A DNA stretch of 64,000 nucleotides from Streptacidiphilus melanogenes (GCF_000787835.1 NZ_BBPP01000010.1:1-64000), one strand, 5' to 3'; numbered from the stretch's first letter, positions 34,564 to 43,734 are shown. The notes: generated from the letters alone by a model not told the origin. Numbers and translations: made by a program.

Positions 34564-34583
34564 TGATTGGGTTTTGTCAATCA
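34564..34583. promoter_or_regulatory. ArsR-type operator between exporter and regulator
   Basis: TGATTG (34564-34569) and CAATCA (34578-34583) form a perfect inverted repeat around 8 bp and overlap the exporter's -35 TTGACA on the minus strand, as expected for a repressor site. Confidence 0.6.
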
Positions 34584-34633
34584 GTTTGGGCAGGCCGGGA
34601 TCCGAGCGCCTTTCCGTTCAGTACGCTGCTGCC

Positions 34634-35131
34634 ATGACAGAACGCAGGCCGGCGTCCGACGAGGAAGCGAAGGCCCTCGCCTCCTCGCTGCGGCTGCGCA
34701 TCCTGCGCATCTGCCTGAGCGAGCCGCACACCAACAAGGAGATCGCCGCGATCCTCGGCCGCGATCCGGCCAGCGTGCTGCACCACACCAGGACGCTGGT
34801 GCGCACCGGCTTCCTGGAGGCTCAGGAGGAGCGGCGCGGCGCGCGCGGCGCACGCGAGATCCCCTACCGGGCCACGAAGAAGTCCTGGCGGCTGGAGGCG
34901 CCCGCCATGGACCGCGTCCTGCTCGACGCGTTCCTGGAGGAGGTCGCGCTGGCCCCCTCGACGGAGGTCGACGCGACCCGGCTCGGGCTGCGCCTGTCTC
35001 CTCCCGACATGGAGGAGTTCCGCACCCGGCTGAGCGCCCTGCTGGAGGAGTTCGCCGCTCGCCCCGACGACCCGTCGGCCCAGGCGTGGTCCCTGTTCGT
35101 GGCGCTGCACCCGGACCCGAACCGTCCCTGA
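34634..35131 (+). CDS. ArsR-type winged-helix regulator
   Basis: 165 residues. Helix-turn-helix in residues about 12-75: ASSLRLRILRICLSEPHTNK, then EIAAILGRDPASVLHHTRTL and VRTGFLE, with a wing of REIPYRATKKSW. No metal-binding Cys cluster is visible, so the signal is probably an organic molecule. It is divergent from the MFS exporter. The -10 TACGCT (34622-34627) ends 6 bp before the ATG at 34634, giving a leaderless transcript. The C-terminal half is helical and acidic. Confidence 0.85.
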   Translation: MTERRPASDEEAKALASSLRLRILRICLSEPHTNKEIAAILGRDPASVLHHTRTLVRTGFLEAQEERRGARGAREIPYRATKKSWRLEAPAMDRVLLDAFLEEVALAPSTEVDATRLGLRLSPPDMEEFRTRLSALLEEFAARPDDPSAQAWSLFVALHPDPNRP

Positions 35132-35269
35132 ACAGGCCTCAACCCGGCCTCGACGGCCTCCATCCACCTCCCCCCGGAGCCGAACCCTCACTCGAACGGC
35201 CGAGCCTCGACCCGGTAGGGTCCGGGTAGCCTGCGGGAGGCAGGGACGCGGCGGCCTGGGGAGGGCCAA

Positions 35270-35473
35270 GTGAGTCAGCCGGGGATGGAGTTGGAGCCCG
35301 ACGAGGCCGACGCGCTGCGCGCGTGGGCCGCGGACGAGCGCGCCAAGGCGGACAGCCTGGCCGCGGCTCTGGAGCAGATCGCGGCAAACGGGCTGCCCAC
35401 CGACGAGGAGTGCGTCGCCTGGGAGGAGATCCGCGAGCTGGCGCTGGCGAGGCTCGACGGCCGTGTCCCGTAG
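35270..35473 (+). CDS. small acidic antitoxin-like protein
   Basis: 67 residues, acidic, nearly all helical (DEADALRAWAADERAKADSL, ALEQIAANG). It overlaps the next gene by 11 bases, the usual antitoxin-then-toxin order. No DNA-binding motif is seen, so any autoregulation would need another partner. GTG start, RBS GGGGAGGG at 35258-35265. -10-like TAGGGT (35216-35221) and TAGCCT (35227-35232) lie upstream. The antitoxin role is inferred from position and size. Confidence 0.6.
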   Translation: MSQPGMELEPDEADALRAWAADERAKADSLAAALEQIAANGLPTDEECVAWEEIRELALARLDGRVP

Positions 35474-35723
35474 GCTGCGGCGCCGACCGGCGCAGATCCG
35501 GTTCACCGACGGCGCCCGCAAGCAGGTCGACGCGCTGACCGACGCCGAGGAGGTACGCCGGCTGGACAGGGCCCTGAGCGAGCTCGCGATCGACCCGGAG
35601 ATGGGCGTGCCGACACGTTTTCCACTGATCCGCGACTACCGCAACGATGCGGAGGGCATACGCGTCATCTACTCCGTATCGGTTCTGCGCTCGGCCATCC
35701 TGGTCGCGTACGTGGAGGCATAG
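35463..35723 (+). CDS. RelE/ParE-like toxin candidate
   Basis: 86 residues. Basic N terminus (MSRRLRRRPAQIRFTDGARK), a central helix DAEEVRRLDRALSEL, and the C-terminal strands EGIRVIYSVSV and SAILVAYVEA follow the RelE/ParE layout (R-V-x-Y then hydrophobic strand). Catalytic residues of RelE ribonucleases cannot be assigned with confidence. The GTG start lies inside the upstream gene, so translation is coupled. Likely targets would be mRNA at the ribosome or DNA gyrase. Confidence 0.6.
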   Translation: MSRRLRRRPAQIRFTDGARKQVDALTDAEEVRRLDRALSELAIDPEMGVPTRFPLIRDYRNDAEGIRVIYSVSVLRSAILVAYVEA

Positions 35724-35739
35724 GAGGCCGACGAACACC

Positions 35740-36006
35740 ATGGCACGGGTACCCGACGAGGCACGGCGGGCGCGGGTGCGGCTGCTGCTCTCCCTCGCCT
35801 TCACGCTGGTCGCACTGGTCTTCACCATGTTCGGCTCGTTCGCCGAGGCGGCCTTCATGGGCTGGGCGCTGACGGTCACCGTGGCCGGGGTGTTCGTGAC
35901 CACCTGGTTCGGCCTGGACGTGTGGATCACCCAGCGCAGCGCGCGCGAGCGCCTGCACGGCTCCGGCGGGATAACGCCCATGACGGGCGCGAAGCGCCCG
36001 CGTTGA
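35740..36006 (+). CDS. small two-helix membrane protein
   Basis: 88 residues. Two hydrophobic helices, LLLSLAFTLVALVFTMFG and MGWALTVTVAGVFVTTWFGL, flank a short loop; both ends are basic. The ATG at 35740 has AGGAGG at 35722-35727, which overlaps the stop of the RelE-like gene, so the three genes 35270-36006 form one operon. I do not recognise the family. Confidence 0.7.
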   Translation: MARVPDEARRARVRLLLSLAFTLVALVFTMFGSFAEAAFMGWALTVTVAGVFVTTWFGLDVWITQRSARERLHGSGGITPMTGAKRPR

Positions 36007-36093
36007 CCCGGAGCCCGTTCGGGCCCCGTCCGGAGCCCTTCCGGGGCCTGTCCCGGTCCGGGTCCGCGGGCGGGCCCGGCTCTCCGGCGGGGC

Positions 36094-39000
36094 CTACTCT
36101 TCGACCTCGGCCACCCCGGTGTGGCTCGCCGCCCCGACGGCGGGCGCATCCGGCGCGGCGGTCTCGTGCAGCACGGCGGTCTCGTCCTCCGCACGCGGGC
36201 GGCGGAAGACGCGCGTCGCGCTGACCGCGCCGTGGATCTCCGCCTCCTCCTCGTCGAGTTGCGGCAGCCCCGGACGCAGGTGCTCCTCCACCGAGATGTA
36301 CTTGAGCCCGGCGCGCAGGTCGGCGTCGTTGCGCAGGCGGATGATCAGCGGGAACTCCGCCAGCGCCGTCGTGTCGAACAGCCCGGTGGTGTAGATCAGC
36401 TGAACCCCGAGCGCGTCGGCGACGGCGCGCTGGAGCTCCAGCAGGTACGTGGCGTTGGCACGCCCGATCGGGTTGTCCAGGAACAGCGTCCCCGCGTGCC
36501 GGAGCTTGGCCTGGCCGCGGTCGTTGGCGCGCAGCGCGGCCATGGTGCAGTAGAGCGCGATGGCCGCGGTCAGCAACTGGCCGCCGGAGAAGACGTCGGA
36601 CATCTGACTGACCGACACCCGCTCGGCGCGCAGCACCGCGTCGGGCTTGAGGATCTCGACGGTGACGCCGCGCGGCTCCAACGCCGCGTGAACGCCGCGC
36701 AGCAGCAGCGACATACCGTCGCGGCGGTTCCAGTCCACCGCTCCGGACGAGGCATTGGAGCCCTGACGTCGCACGGCGGCGCGCGTCGCCTCGTCGATGA
36801 CTTCGCCCAGACGCTCCGTCAGCACCGCGTGGTCGGGCTCGTCGAAGCGGATCCGCAGGAACTCCTGGCCGGACCACTCCCCCAGGCCCTCGGGCAACCG
36901 GGAGAGGCGCTGGGCCGCGCGCAGCGTGGCGAGCGAGGACTCGACGAGGCCGCGCAGGCGGTCCACGATGCTGTCGCGATTGCGCTCCAACTGGTCGAGC
37001 TCGTCGGTCAGCACGCGCAGACGGGGCGCGAAGGCGGCGGCCCAGTGAGCGGCGTGTTCGGGCAGCACCGAGACCGGCAGTTCGCGGATCTGCTGGCGGG
37101 CCGGGGTGCGGACGGCCTCGAAGCGCGTGGAGTTGGCGTGCCGGATCAGCGCGTCGCTCGCGTCCCGGACGGCGAGGTCCGCCGCCGACAGCTCGGCGCT
37201 CGCGGCGCGCAGGTGGCGGCGGGCGTCGGAGGCGGCGTGCCGGGCCTCGGGCAGGGAGCCGGTGACCGGGGTGACCTGTTCCTCGTCCTCCGCGTGCGCG
37301 ACGCCTTCGGCGGGCTCGCGCAGGCCGTCGCGCAGCTGCGCGGCGGTCTCCTCGAACTCGGCGGCGGCGTGCTGCGCGGACTCCAGGGTGCGCTGCAACT
37401 CCGCGTGTGCGGTGCGACCCGCCTCCAGGGCGTCGCTGCGGGAGGCGAGTTCGGCGGTGGCGGCGCGCAGCAGCTCGCGGGCGTGGTCCTGGTCGGCCGG
37501 GACCAGCTCCTCGGGCAGCTCGGTGTGCGCCTCACCGGAGACGGGCGCGCTGCGCTCGGCTTCAGCGCGCAGACGACCGAGCTGCTCGCTGGCGGCGGAG
37601 GCGCGCGCCTCGATCGTCTGGACCAGGTCCTCGGCGCGGGAGGCCGCGGCCTGGCGGGCCGGGCCGTCTGCGCCGTCGGGGCTGCCGAGCAGCTCCTCGG
37701 CGCGGGTGCGCACCTTGTTGGTGAGCCGGTCCAGCTCGGCGCGGGCGGAGGACTCGTCGCTCTCCGCGCGGGCCTGCTCGGCGCGCAGGTCCGCGCCGAC
37801 GCCGACCTTCTCGTAGAGCTGGGCGGCGACGCGGTGCGCCTCCCGCAGCGCGGGCAGGGACGCCGTGGGCACGTCCCCGCCCGTGGCCTCGTCGATGTCG
37901 TCCGGCAGGTCGGAGCTGGGCAGTTCGGCACGCTCGGCGCGCAGCGCCCGGGCGGTGCGGCGGGCGTCGTCGGCGGCGCGCTGGGCGGCCCGGCGGTCCT
38001 CGTCCGCGGCCTGGGCCAGCTCCGTGCAGGCGTGCTGGCGCAGTTCGGCCTGCGTGGTCTCGTCGGCGACCTCGCGCAGGCGGGCCGTCCAGGTGGAGCG
38101 TTCACGCAGGCGGTAGGCGAGCCCGGCCAGGGCGTCGGCGCGGCGGCGGGCCTGCTGTGCGGCCTCCAGCCGGGTCTCGCGCATCCGGGCGGCGGTGGCG
38201 CGCTCCTGCTCGGACTCGTCGTGGGCGGCTCGGGCGGACCCGCGCTCGGCCGTGGCGGCCTCCAGCGCCTCGCGCGCGGCCTCGACGTCGGCGGCCAGCT
38301 CGGTCAGGCGCCCGGCCGGGCAGCCGGCGCGCCAGGAGGAGAGGCGCCCCACGAGCAGCCGGTCCCCGCCGAGACGGGCGGCGAGCTCGCGGATCTGCTC
38401 GTCCCTGGCCCCAGCCCGGTCACGCAGCTGGCGGCGCTCCTCGTCGGCGGCCGACTCGTCGTGCATGGCCGGGTTCGGCGGCACCAGGAAGACGCCGTTC
38501 TCCCCCTCGGCCGACGGCTCCCGGGTCACCGGGCCGAGCAGCGCCGCGGAGGTGCCGACGGCGACGGCGGAACGCGGCAGCAGCGCGGCGGCGGCCAGGA
38601 TCTCGCGGGCGCGGGCGAGGGAGGCCGGGTCGGTCACGATCACGCCGTCGACGAGCTGCGGGCGCGCGGCGAGGATCCGCTCGTGGTCCACCGGGTCGAC
38701 GGACTGAGCCAGGTAACGCCAGCCCGGCAGGGCCGGGACACCGTGCTCGCCCAGGTACTCGACGGTGGCCAGCACGTCCGGGCCCGGCGGCAGCAGGCCG
38801 CCGTCGCCGAGGGCGGCGAGGATGCGCGAGTCGTCGGCGGCCTGGGTACGCAGGTCGAACAGGGTGCGCTCGGCGGTGGCGACGGCGTTGTCGAGCTGCT
38901 CGCGCAGCGAGTCGGCCGTACCGTCCAGCTGCTGCGGCGTCAACTCCCCGTCCGCCACGCCCAGCAGGGCCGTGATGCGCGGCTCCGCGGCAAGCAGGCT

Positions 39001-40830
39001 GAGGGTGTGCTCCTCCGTGGCGAGCGCGGTCTCGGCGGCGGAGAGCGCGTCCTGGGCGCGCGCGGCGGCGAGCTCGGCGCGGCCCTCGCGGGCGGCGGCC
39101 TCGCGGGAGCGGCCGGCTGCCTGCTCGGCAGCGGCACGAGCCTCCTCCCACGCCGCCCCCGCCGCCTTCTCGGCGTCGGCGGCCTCGAGCGCGGCACGGG
39201 CCGGATCGACGGCCTCGGGGCTGTCGGTGTCGCCGGTGGTGGTGTCGATCCAGCCGGAACGGACGGCCTGCTGGGTCTCCTGCTCGACCTCGGCGAGACG
39301 CTGGCGCAGGTGGTCGCCCTCGGAGCGGGCCTTCTGCGCAGCGGTAGCCGCGGCGGTGGCGTCGCGGCGGGCGGCCTCGCCCTGGGTCTGCAGCCCGTGG
39401 GCGCGCGACTCCTCGCTGTCGGCGCGCTCCTCGGCGGCCTCGGCGGCGGCCTCCAGCGCGCGGACCAGCGCGACGGCGGCCTTGGTGCGCGCGGCGAGCG
39501 CGGGCGCGGCGTCGCGCTCGGCCTCGCGGATCGCAGCGGACACCCGCGCCGCCCGGTCGGCGGCAGCGCGGTGACGGAGCACCAGTTCGGTGGCCTGCCA
39601 GGCGGAGTGGAGCGTGCGGGCGTCCAGCAGCTCGCGACGCAGTGCGGCGGCGTCGGCGGTGGCGTCGGCGAGCGCCAGGCTCGCATGACGGTGCGTCAAC
39701 TCGGCGGTGACCAGCGACTGCCCGGTGCGCGCGTCGTGGGCCTCGGCGACGGCATCTGCCCCGGCCGCGACCTGCTCCTCCAACTCGCCGACGCGCGCCC
39801 GCTCCAGGCCCGCACGGGCGGAGAGCGAGCGAGCCAGGCGCCGGGCCCGGCGCTCGGCGGCGCGGTGGCTCTCGCGCACGCCCTCGCGGACGGTCGCGGC
39901 CTCGGCGATGCGGTGGAGCAGGTCGAGCGAGCCGCCGGTGAAGTCCCGCTCGGCGGTCAGCTCGGCGCGGCGGCCCAGCTTGGAGGCGAAGCCGTGGACC
40001 AGGTCCGCGAGCCCGTCGGTGTCGCGGGTGTCGGTGACGGCGCGGAGCAGCAGGTCGGTGAAGTCCTTGTCGCTCTTGACCGCGAAGAGGCCGGCTGCCT
40101 CGCCCTCGTCGGCGTTCATCTCGCGCTGGTAGCGGAAGAGTTCGGGGTCGAGCCCGAGCGCGCTCAGGTGCTCGGTCCAGCGCTCGTGGCCCTCCTCCCA
40201 GGTGATCTCCAGCTCCGGGGCGAGCTTGCCCGCCTCCATCAGCAGGTCGCGGAAGCCCTTCATGGTGCGGCGGCGCCCGCGTGCGCTCACCTTCGGCGCG
40301 TCCTGACCGGGCGCGGGCATCAGCACCGCGCGCTCGGCGACGGGAAGGGAGTCGAGGCCGAGCGCGGGACCGGGCCGGAACGAGTACCAGGCCTCGGCGA
40401 ACTTGCGCGGGTCGGCGGAGACCTGCCGTCCGCGCCACTCGCTGACCTTGCCGACGACGACGGTCTCGCCGGTCAGGGTGTGCTGCCACTCCAGGGCGAC
40501 GTGCCCGCAGTCGTCGGCGAGCAGGAACTTGCGCAGCACGCCGGAGCTGGCGCCGCCGAGCGTGTTGCGGTGGCCGGGCAGCATCACCGAGAAGATCAGC
40601 TTGAGCAGCACGGACTTGCCGCCGCCGTTCTCCAGGAACAGCACACCCGCGGGCGCGGGGCGGCGGACCGGCCCGTTGTCCTCCTCGTCGAAGAAGCCGG
40701 GCTGGCGCGGCGCGGGGTCGGGGACGGCCTCGCCGACGCCGCTCAGGTCGAGCACGGTGTCGGCGTACCGCGCACCGGCAGGGCCGATGGAGTACAGGCG
40801 GACCCGGTTCAGCTCGTACACCGTGCGCAC
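36094..40830 (-). CDS. large SMC-like ATPase of a Mks/Wadjet-type system
   Basis: 1578 residues. Walker A reads LENGGGKS (about 66-73). Roughly 1,100 residues of Ala/Glu/Arg-rich coiled coil follow, interrupted near residues 690-790 by a globular hinge-like segment. The ABC signature FSGGQ starts at 1414 and Walker B is GTLFLDNP with D1452. The residue after that Asp is N1453, where ABC ATPases normally have catalytic Glu, so hydrolysis may be slow or use another base. Its two partners lie upstream on the same strand (41161-42036 and 42224-43720). GTG start with AGGA 6 bases upstream. No JetD nuclease gene follows. Confidence 0.85.
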   Translation of the reverse strand: MRTVYELNRVRLYSIGPAGARYADTVLDLSGVGEAVPDPAPRQPGFFDEEDNGPVRRPAPAGVLFLENGGGKSVLLKLIFSVMLPGHRNTLGGASSGVLRKFLLADDCGHVALEWQHTLTGETVVVGKVSEWRGRQVSADPRKFAEAWYSFRPGPALGLDSLPVAERAVLMPAPGQDAPKVSARGRRRTMKGFRDLLMEAGKLAPELEITWEEGHERWTEHLSALGLDPELFRYQREMNADEGEAAGLFAVKSDKDFTDLLLRAVTDTRDTDGLADLVHGFASKLGRRAELTAERDFTGGSLDLLHRIAEAATVREGVRESHRAAERRARRLARSLSARAGLERARVGELEEQVAAGADAVAEAHDARTGQSLVTAELTHRHASLALADATADAAALRRELLDARTLHSAWQATELVLRHRAAADRAARVSAAIREAERDAAPALAARTKAAVALVRALEAAAEAAEERADSEESRAHGLQTQGEAARRDATAAATAAQKARSEGDHLRQRLAEVEQETQQAVRSGWIDTTTGDTDSPEAVDPARAALEAADAEKAAGAAWEEARAAAEQAAGRSREAAAREGRAELAAARAQDALSAAETALATEEHTLSLLAAEPRITALLGVADGELTPQQLDGTADSLREQLDNAVATAERTLFDLRTQAADDSRILAALGDGGLLPPGPDVLATVEYLGEHGVPALPGWRYLAQSVDPVDHERILAARPQLVDGVIVTDPASLARAREILAAAALLPRSAVAVGTSAALLGPVTREPSAEGENGVFLVPPNPAMHDESAADEERRQLRDRAGARDEQIRELAARLGGDRLLVGRLSSWRAGCPAGRLTELAADVEAAREALEAATAERGSARAAHDESEQERATAARMRETRLEAAQQARRRADALAGLAYRLRERSTWTARLREVADETTQAELRQHACTELAQAADEDRRAAQRAADDARRTARALRAERAELPSSDLPDDIDEATGGDVPTASLPALREAHRVAAQLYEKVGVGADLRAEQARAESDESSARAELDRLTNKVRTRAEELLGSPDGADGPARQAAASRAEDLVQTIEARASAASEQLGRLRAEAERSAPVSGEAHTELPEELVPADQDHARELLRAATAELASRSDALEAGRTAHAELQRTLESAQHAAAEFEETAAQLRDGLREPAEGVAHAEDEEQVTPVTGSLPEARHAASDARRHLRAASAELSAADLAVRDASDALIRHANSTRFEAVRTPARQQIRELPVSVLPEHAAHWAAAFAPRLRVLTDELDQLERNRDSIVDRLRGLVESSLATLRAAQRLSRLPEGLGEWSGQEFLRIRFDEPDHAVLTERLGEVIDEATRAAVRRQGSNASSGAVDWNRRDGMSLLLRGVHAALEPRGVTVEILKPDAVLRAERVSVSQMSDVFSGGQLLTAAIALYCTMAALRANDRGQAKLRHAGTLFLDNPIGRANATYLLELQRAVADALGVQLIYTTGLFDTTALAEFPLIIRLRNDADLRAGLKYISVEEHLRPGLPQLDEEEAEIHGAVSATRVFRRPRAEDETAVLHETAAPDAPAVGAASHTGVAEVEE

Positions 40831-41160
40831 TCATTCCTGTTCTTGATCGACAAGGCGGGGCGCCTGGTCTCACCAGAGGATATCCAGTGACAAGGGCAAA
40901 TCTCCGGTTCGCCCGCTCAGCCGACAATCCGGACACGACCGCGACATGAAGCCGACCCGTTGCGCGTGACCGGCAACTGACGCCCGCGCCTCACCGGGGC
41001 ACGCCGTCGGGCGTCGGCGGAGATCGTCTCCGGCCTGCGCACCCGCTCGCAACCACATCCGTATTGCCCCACCTGCGGCAACGCCGCTCACATCGCCCCC
41101 TGACCGCAGCACCCACGGCGCGGCGGAACTCCGGTCAAAGTCGCTCAGGGGTGCCGCTGG
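40831..41160. other. intergenic region between the SMC and KITE-like genes
   Basis: No convincing gene. A plus-strand stretch near 41060-41103 translates to a CPTCG zinc-knuckle-like motif but is preceded by an in-frame stop and has no start, so it is not called. Its length within an otherwise compact operon suggests that the SMC gene may have its own promoter. Confidence 0.5.
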
Positions 41161-42036
41161 TCAGACGCTGTGGAACGGCAGACCGGCGTCGGTGACCAGG
41201 TCGTCCGACTCGTCCGGCGGCAGGAGGGTCGCGCTGCCGTCCGTGACGGGCACGACGCCGAGGGCGAGCAGCTCCGCCATCGCGGCACTGCCGGCCATGT
41301 CACGGACCTGGAGCTGGTAGCGGGCGGTGGTGCGGTAGGTGCCGCCCGAGTCGTCCGAGGTCTTCTGCAGGAAACCGGAGTCGACCAGGAACGACACCGC
41401 CTTGCCGACGATCCCGATCGTCGAACCGGCCAGCCGGCGGGCGTCCTTGGTCGCCCCGGTGGCGCTGCGCCGGGCGTAGACGCGCCAGGCCGCCTCCAGG
41501 CCCGGCGCGTCGCTGACCGGGTCGGTGTTGTCGCCCGACACGTCCGCCTGCTGCTCCAGCCTGCGGCAGGCCTGGCGGACGAAGGCGTCGACGCCGTTGA
41601 CGGTGATCCGCCCGAGGTACCCGTCGTCGGCGAGATCCTCCGGGCGCGGGAACGCGAGTGCCGCGACGGCGAGGTGCGCCAGCCCGTGCAGGAAGCGGTC
41701 GGTGGACTCGGACGCGGCGCGGCGGGAGTAGTCGCCCATCCGCACGGCGAACACGCTGTCCTCGGCGGCGGCGACGGCCATGCCCGCACGGGAGGACACC
41801 TCCAGCACGATCAGCCCGAGGCCGGTCGCCACGGCGTCGGCGAGCCGCGCGAAGGACGGATCGTCCCGGTAGCGCCGGATCAGCTCGGCGTACTCGGTGT
41901 CGCGGGCCGGCAGCAGTTTCGGCTGGAGGCCGAAACTGACCAACCGGGAGGCGTCGGCGACGTCGGCGGCCGTGATCGGCGCGGGGCGCGCAGCACCCTC
42001 ACCGGGGCTCGGTGCGTCGTAGTCGTCGTCGATCAT
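41161..42036 (-). CDS. KITE-like (MksE/JetB-type) component
   Basis: 291 residues. It looks like tandem winged helices: residues about 100-160 (RFLHGLAHLAVAALAFPRPE) and about 180-260 (STIGIVGKAVSFLVDSGFLQ followed by a beta wing YRTTARYQLQVRDM). Placement between a kleisin-like gene and an SMC-like ATPase matches the MksF-MksE-MksB and JetA-JetB-JetC order, so I assign it as the KITE dimer that binds the kleisin. ATG at 42036 with GGAG about 10 bases upstream. Assignment rests on context more than on sequence. Confidence 0.65.
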   Translation of the reverse strand: MIDDDYDAPSPGEGAARPAPITAADVADASRLVSFGLQPKLLPARDTEYAELIRRYRDDPSFARLADAVATGLGLIVLEVSSRAGMAVAAAEDSVFAVRMGDYSRRAASESTDRFLHGLAHLAVAALAFPRPEDLADDGYLGRITVNGVDAFVRQACRRLEQQADVSGDNTDPVSDAPGLEAAWRVYARRSATGATKDARRLAGSTIGIVGKAVSFLVDSGFLQKTSDDSGGTYRTTARYQLQVRDMAGSAAMAELLALGVVPVTDGSATLLPPDESDDLVTDAGLPFHSV

Positions 42037-42065
42037 CGGTTCAGCTCCGGACTCGGGGATGTTGC

Positions 42066-42091
42066 AACTTCCTCAAGGGCGCAAGGAAGTT
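42066..42091. promoter_or_regulatory. inverted repeat before the KITE-like gene
   Basis: AACTTCCT (42066-42073) and AGGAAGTT (42084-42091) around a 10-nt loop, 30 bp upstream of the start at 42036. Could be an RNA hairpin in the operon or an operator. Confidence 0.45.
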
Positions 42092-42223
42092 CACGAGGAA
42101 CCGCGCAAGAAACCATCCGGCGCGGATGGCCCTGCTCGTTCGGGGACACAGGTCCTCGGGTGGCTTGTCGCGCCTCTGGGCGGAGCCGCTGATCAGCAGC
42201 GCCCGCCGACCCTGGGCAGTGCA

Positions 42224-43720
42224 TCAGCTCGCCTCCGCGCGGTCCGCGGCCATGCCCACGGCGTCGAGCAGCGCACTGCCGACGATCAGGTCGGCGCCGC
42301 CGAACTCCTCGTCGTCCAGGCGCGTGCCGTCGTCGACGGCGAAGAGCAGGCGCTCCTCACCCTGCCGGTAGGCCGTACCGACGCCCGGGCTCGCCGCGTG
42401 CACGGCCAGCAGGGCGAGGAGGTACGGCAGGTCGGGGTCCAACCGGCGGGCCTCGGCGAGCAGGCCGGAGAGGCGGCGCGGCGCGTCGGCGGGAAGGTCC
42501 AGCAGGCCGAGCGCGGTCTCCAACTGCTCGTCGGAGAAGCGGCTGTCGTCCGGCGTGGAGATCAGGTCCGGCTCGGGGAGCTCCGCTCCCAGATGCTCGC
42601 GCTCGACCGGCGGGGTGAACAGGACGTCGACGAGATCCGTCAGACGGACCGCGCTCGGGGTGCGCAGCCCTGTCCCCTTGCGGAAGAAGGCCGTCGTCAC
42701 CGCCGACGCCTGCTCCAGCGGGAGCGGCAGCACGGGAGCGAGCAGCTGGCCGTAGAGGTCCAGGCCGCTGCGCGCGCTGGGCGCGGCGAAGGCCTGGCGG
42801 TCCTGCTCGGCGCGGAACAGCGGACCGGCCTCCAGCAGGCGGGTCTGCAGCTGGGTGTGGCGGCGGATGCAGTCCTTGACGATGTCGACGAGCTCCGCAG
42901 CACGGCGCTTGTGCTCAGGGTCCTCCGACTCGTCGCGAGCCTTGCGGATGTTGGTGAGGATGGCGTTCTCATGCCGGTAGCGGTCGGCGATGTGCTCGAG
43001 CGCCTCGGCGATGAGGTCAGGGACGGTCTCCATCCAGTCCACGGCGCGCACGTTGCGCCGCGTGGCCTCGAGCGCGCGGCGCAGCAGCTCGCTGTACTGG
43101 ACGGTGCGGTAGCGGGCCTGCTCGGCGGCGAGCTGGGCGTCTGCGAGGCGGCCGCGCCGGATCAGCACCTCCAACTTGACCTCGGCGGCGATCTGCGCGG
43201 AGGTGACGTCCGTGTCGAGCGCGCCGACGAGGACGTTGACGGCCTCGTCCGTGGTGCGCAGGTAGACGCCGCCGTCGGGACCCGGCACCTCCTCGATGAG
43301 CTTGAAGTCGTAGTCGCGGCGGACGTAGGAGCCGTCGGAGCCGAAGGTGCCGTAGACGGCGCGGAAACCGCGGTCCACGCTGCCGACGTTGATCAGCGAC
43401 TCGAGCACCCACTTGGCGACGCGCTCGTGCTCGCGCCACTCCCGCTCGGGGGCCTGGGCGGCGACGCGCGGCAGCAGCCGGGCGAGGACCTGGTCCCGGT
43501 CGGCGCCGGTGTCGAAGTCCATGTGCAGGGTGACCAGGTCGATCGCGGCGAGTGCGACCTCCGCCATGCCGTAGACCGCGTACTCGCCCGCCAGGTTGGC
43601 CTTGCGGCTGTCGAGGTCGTGCAGCGGCGCGGTGCAGGCGAGAGCGCGCAGCCTACGGGCAAGGCCCTCGTCGGCGGCGGGGCCCGGGGCCGTGCGCGCT
43701 GCTTCGGCGGTGGTGGTCAC
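42224..43720 (-). CDS. kleisin-like (MksF/JetA-type) component
   Basis: 498 residues. The N-terminal 100 residues are helical (LAGEYAVYGMAEVALAAIDL). A long helical middle follows (SELLRRALEATRRNVRAVDW, then IADRYRHENAILTNIRKARD), and the C-terminal region ends with GSALLDAVGM. This arrangement, and its place as first gene before a KITE-like and an SMC-like gene, fit MksF/JetA. The start is GTG at 43720; a TACGCT -10 (43729-43734 on the opposite strand) ends 8 bp upstream and no RBS is seen, so the operon mRNA is probably leaderless. Confidence 0.65.
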   Translation of the reverse strand: MTTTAEAARTAPGPAADEGLARRLRALACTAPLHDLDSRKANLAGEYAVYGMAEVALAAIDLVTLHMDFDTGADRDQVLARLLPRVAAQAPEREWREHERVAKWVLESLINVGSVDRGFRAVYGTFGSDGSYVRRDYDFKLIEEVPGPDGGVYLRTTDEAVNVLVGALDTDVTSAQIAAEVKLEVLIRRGRLADAQLAAEQARYRTVQYSELLRRALEATRRNVRAVDWMETVPDLIAEALEHIADRYRHENAILTNIRKARDESEDPEHKRRAAELVDIVKDCIRRHTQLQTRLLEAGPLFRAEQDRQAFAAPSARSGLDLYGQLLAPVLPLPLEQASAVTTAFFRKGTGLRTPSAVRLTDLVDVLFTPPVEREHLGAELPEPDLISTPDDSRFSDEQLETALGLLDLPADAPRRLSGLLAEARRLDPDLPYLLALLAVHAASPGVGTAYRQGEERLLFAVDDGTRLDDEEFGGADLIVGSALLDAVGMAADRAEAS

Positions 43721-43734
43721 GGGGGTTTAGCGTA

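Noticed and set aside
36121..40890. Very long plus-strand open frame opposite the SMC gene
   Set aside because: A GC-rich shadow frame antisense to the SMC ATPase. Composition is Gly/Arg/Ala-rich with no motif, and the minus-strand product has clear Walker and ABC signatures.
40981..41103. Plus-strand segment with CPTCG zinc-knuckle-like motif
   Set aside because: An in-frame TGA precedes it and there is no start or RBS. Possibly a gene remnant, but not supported.
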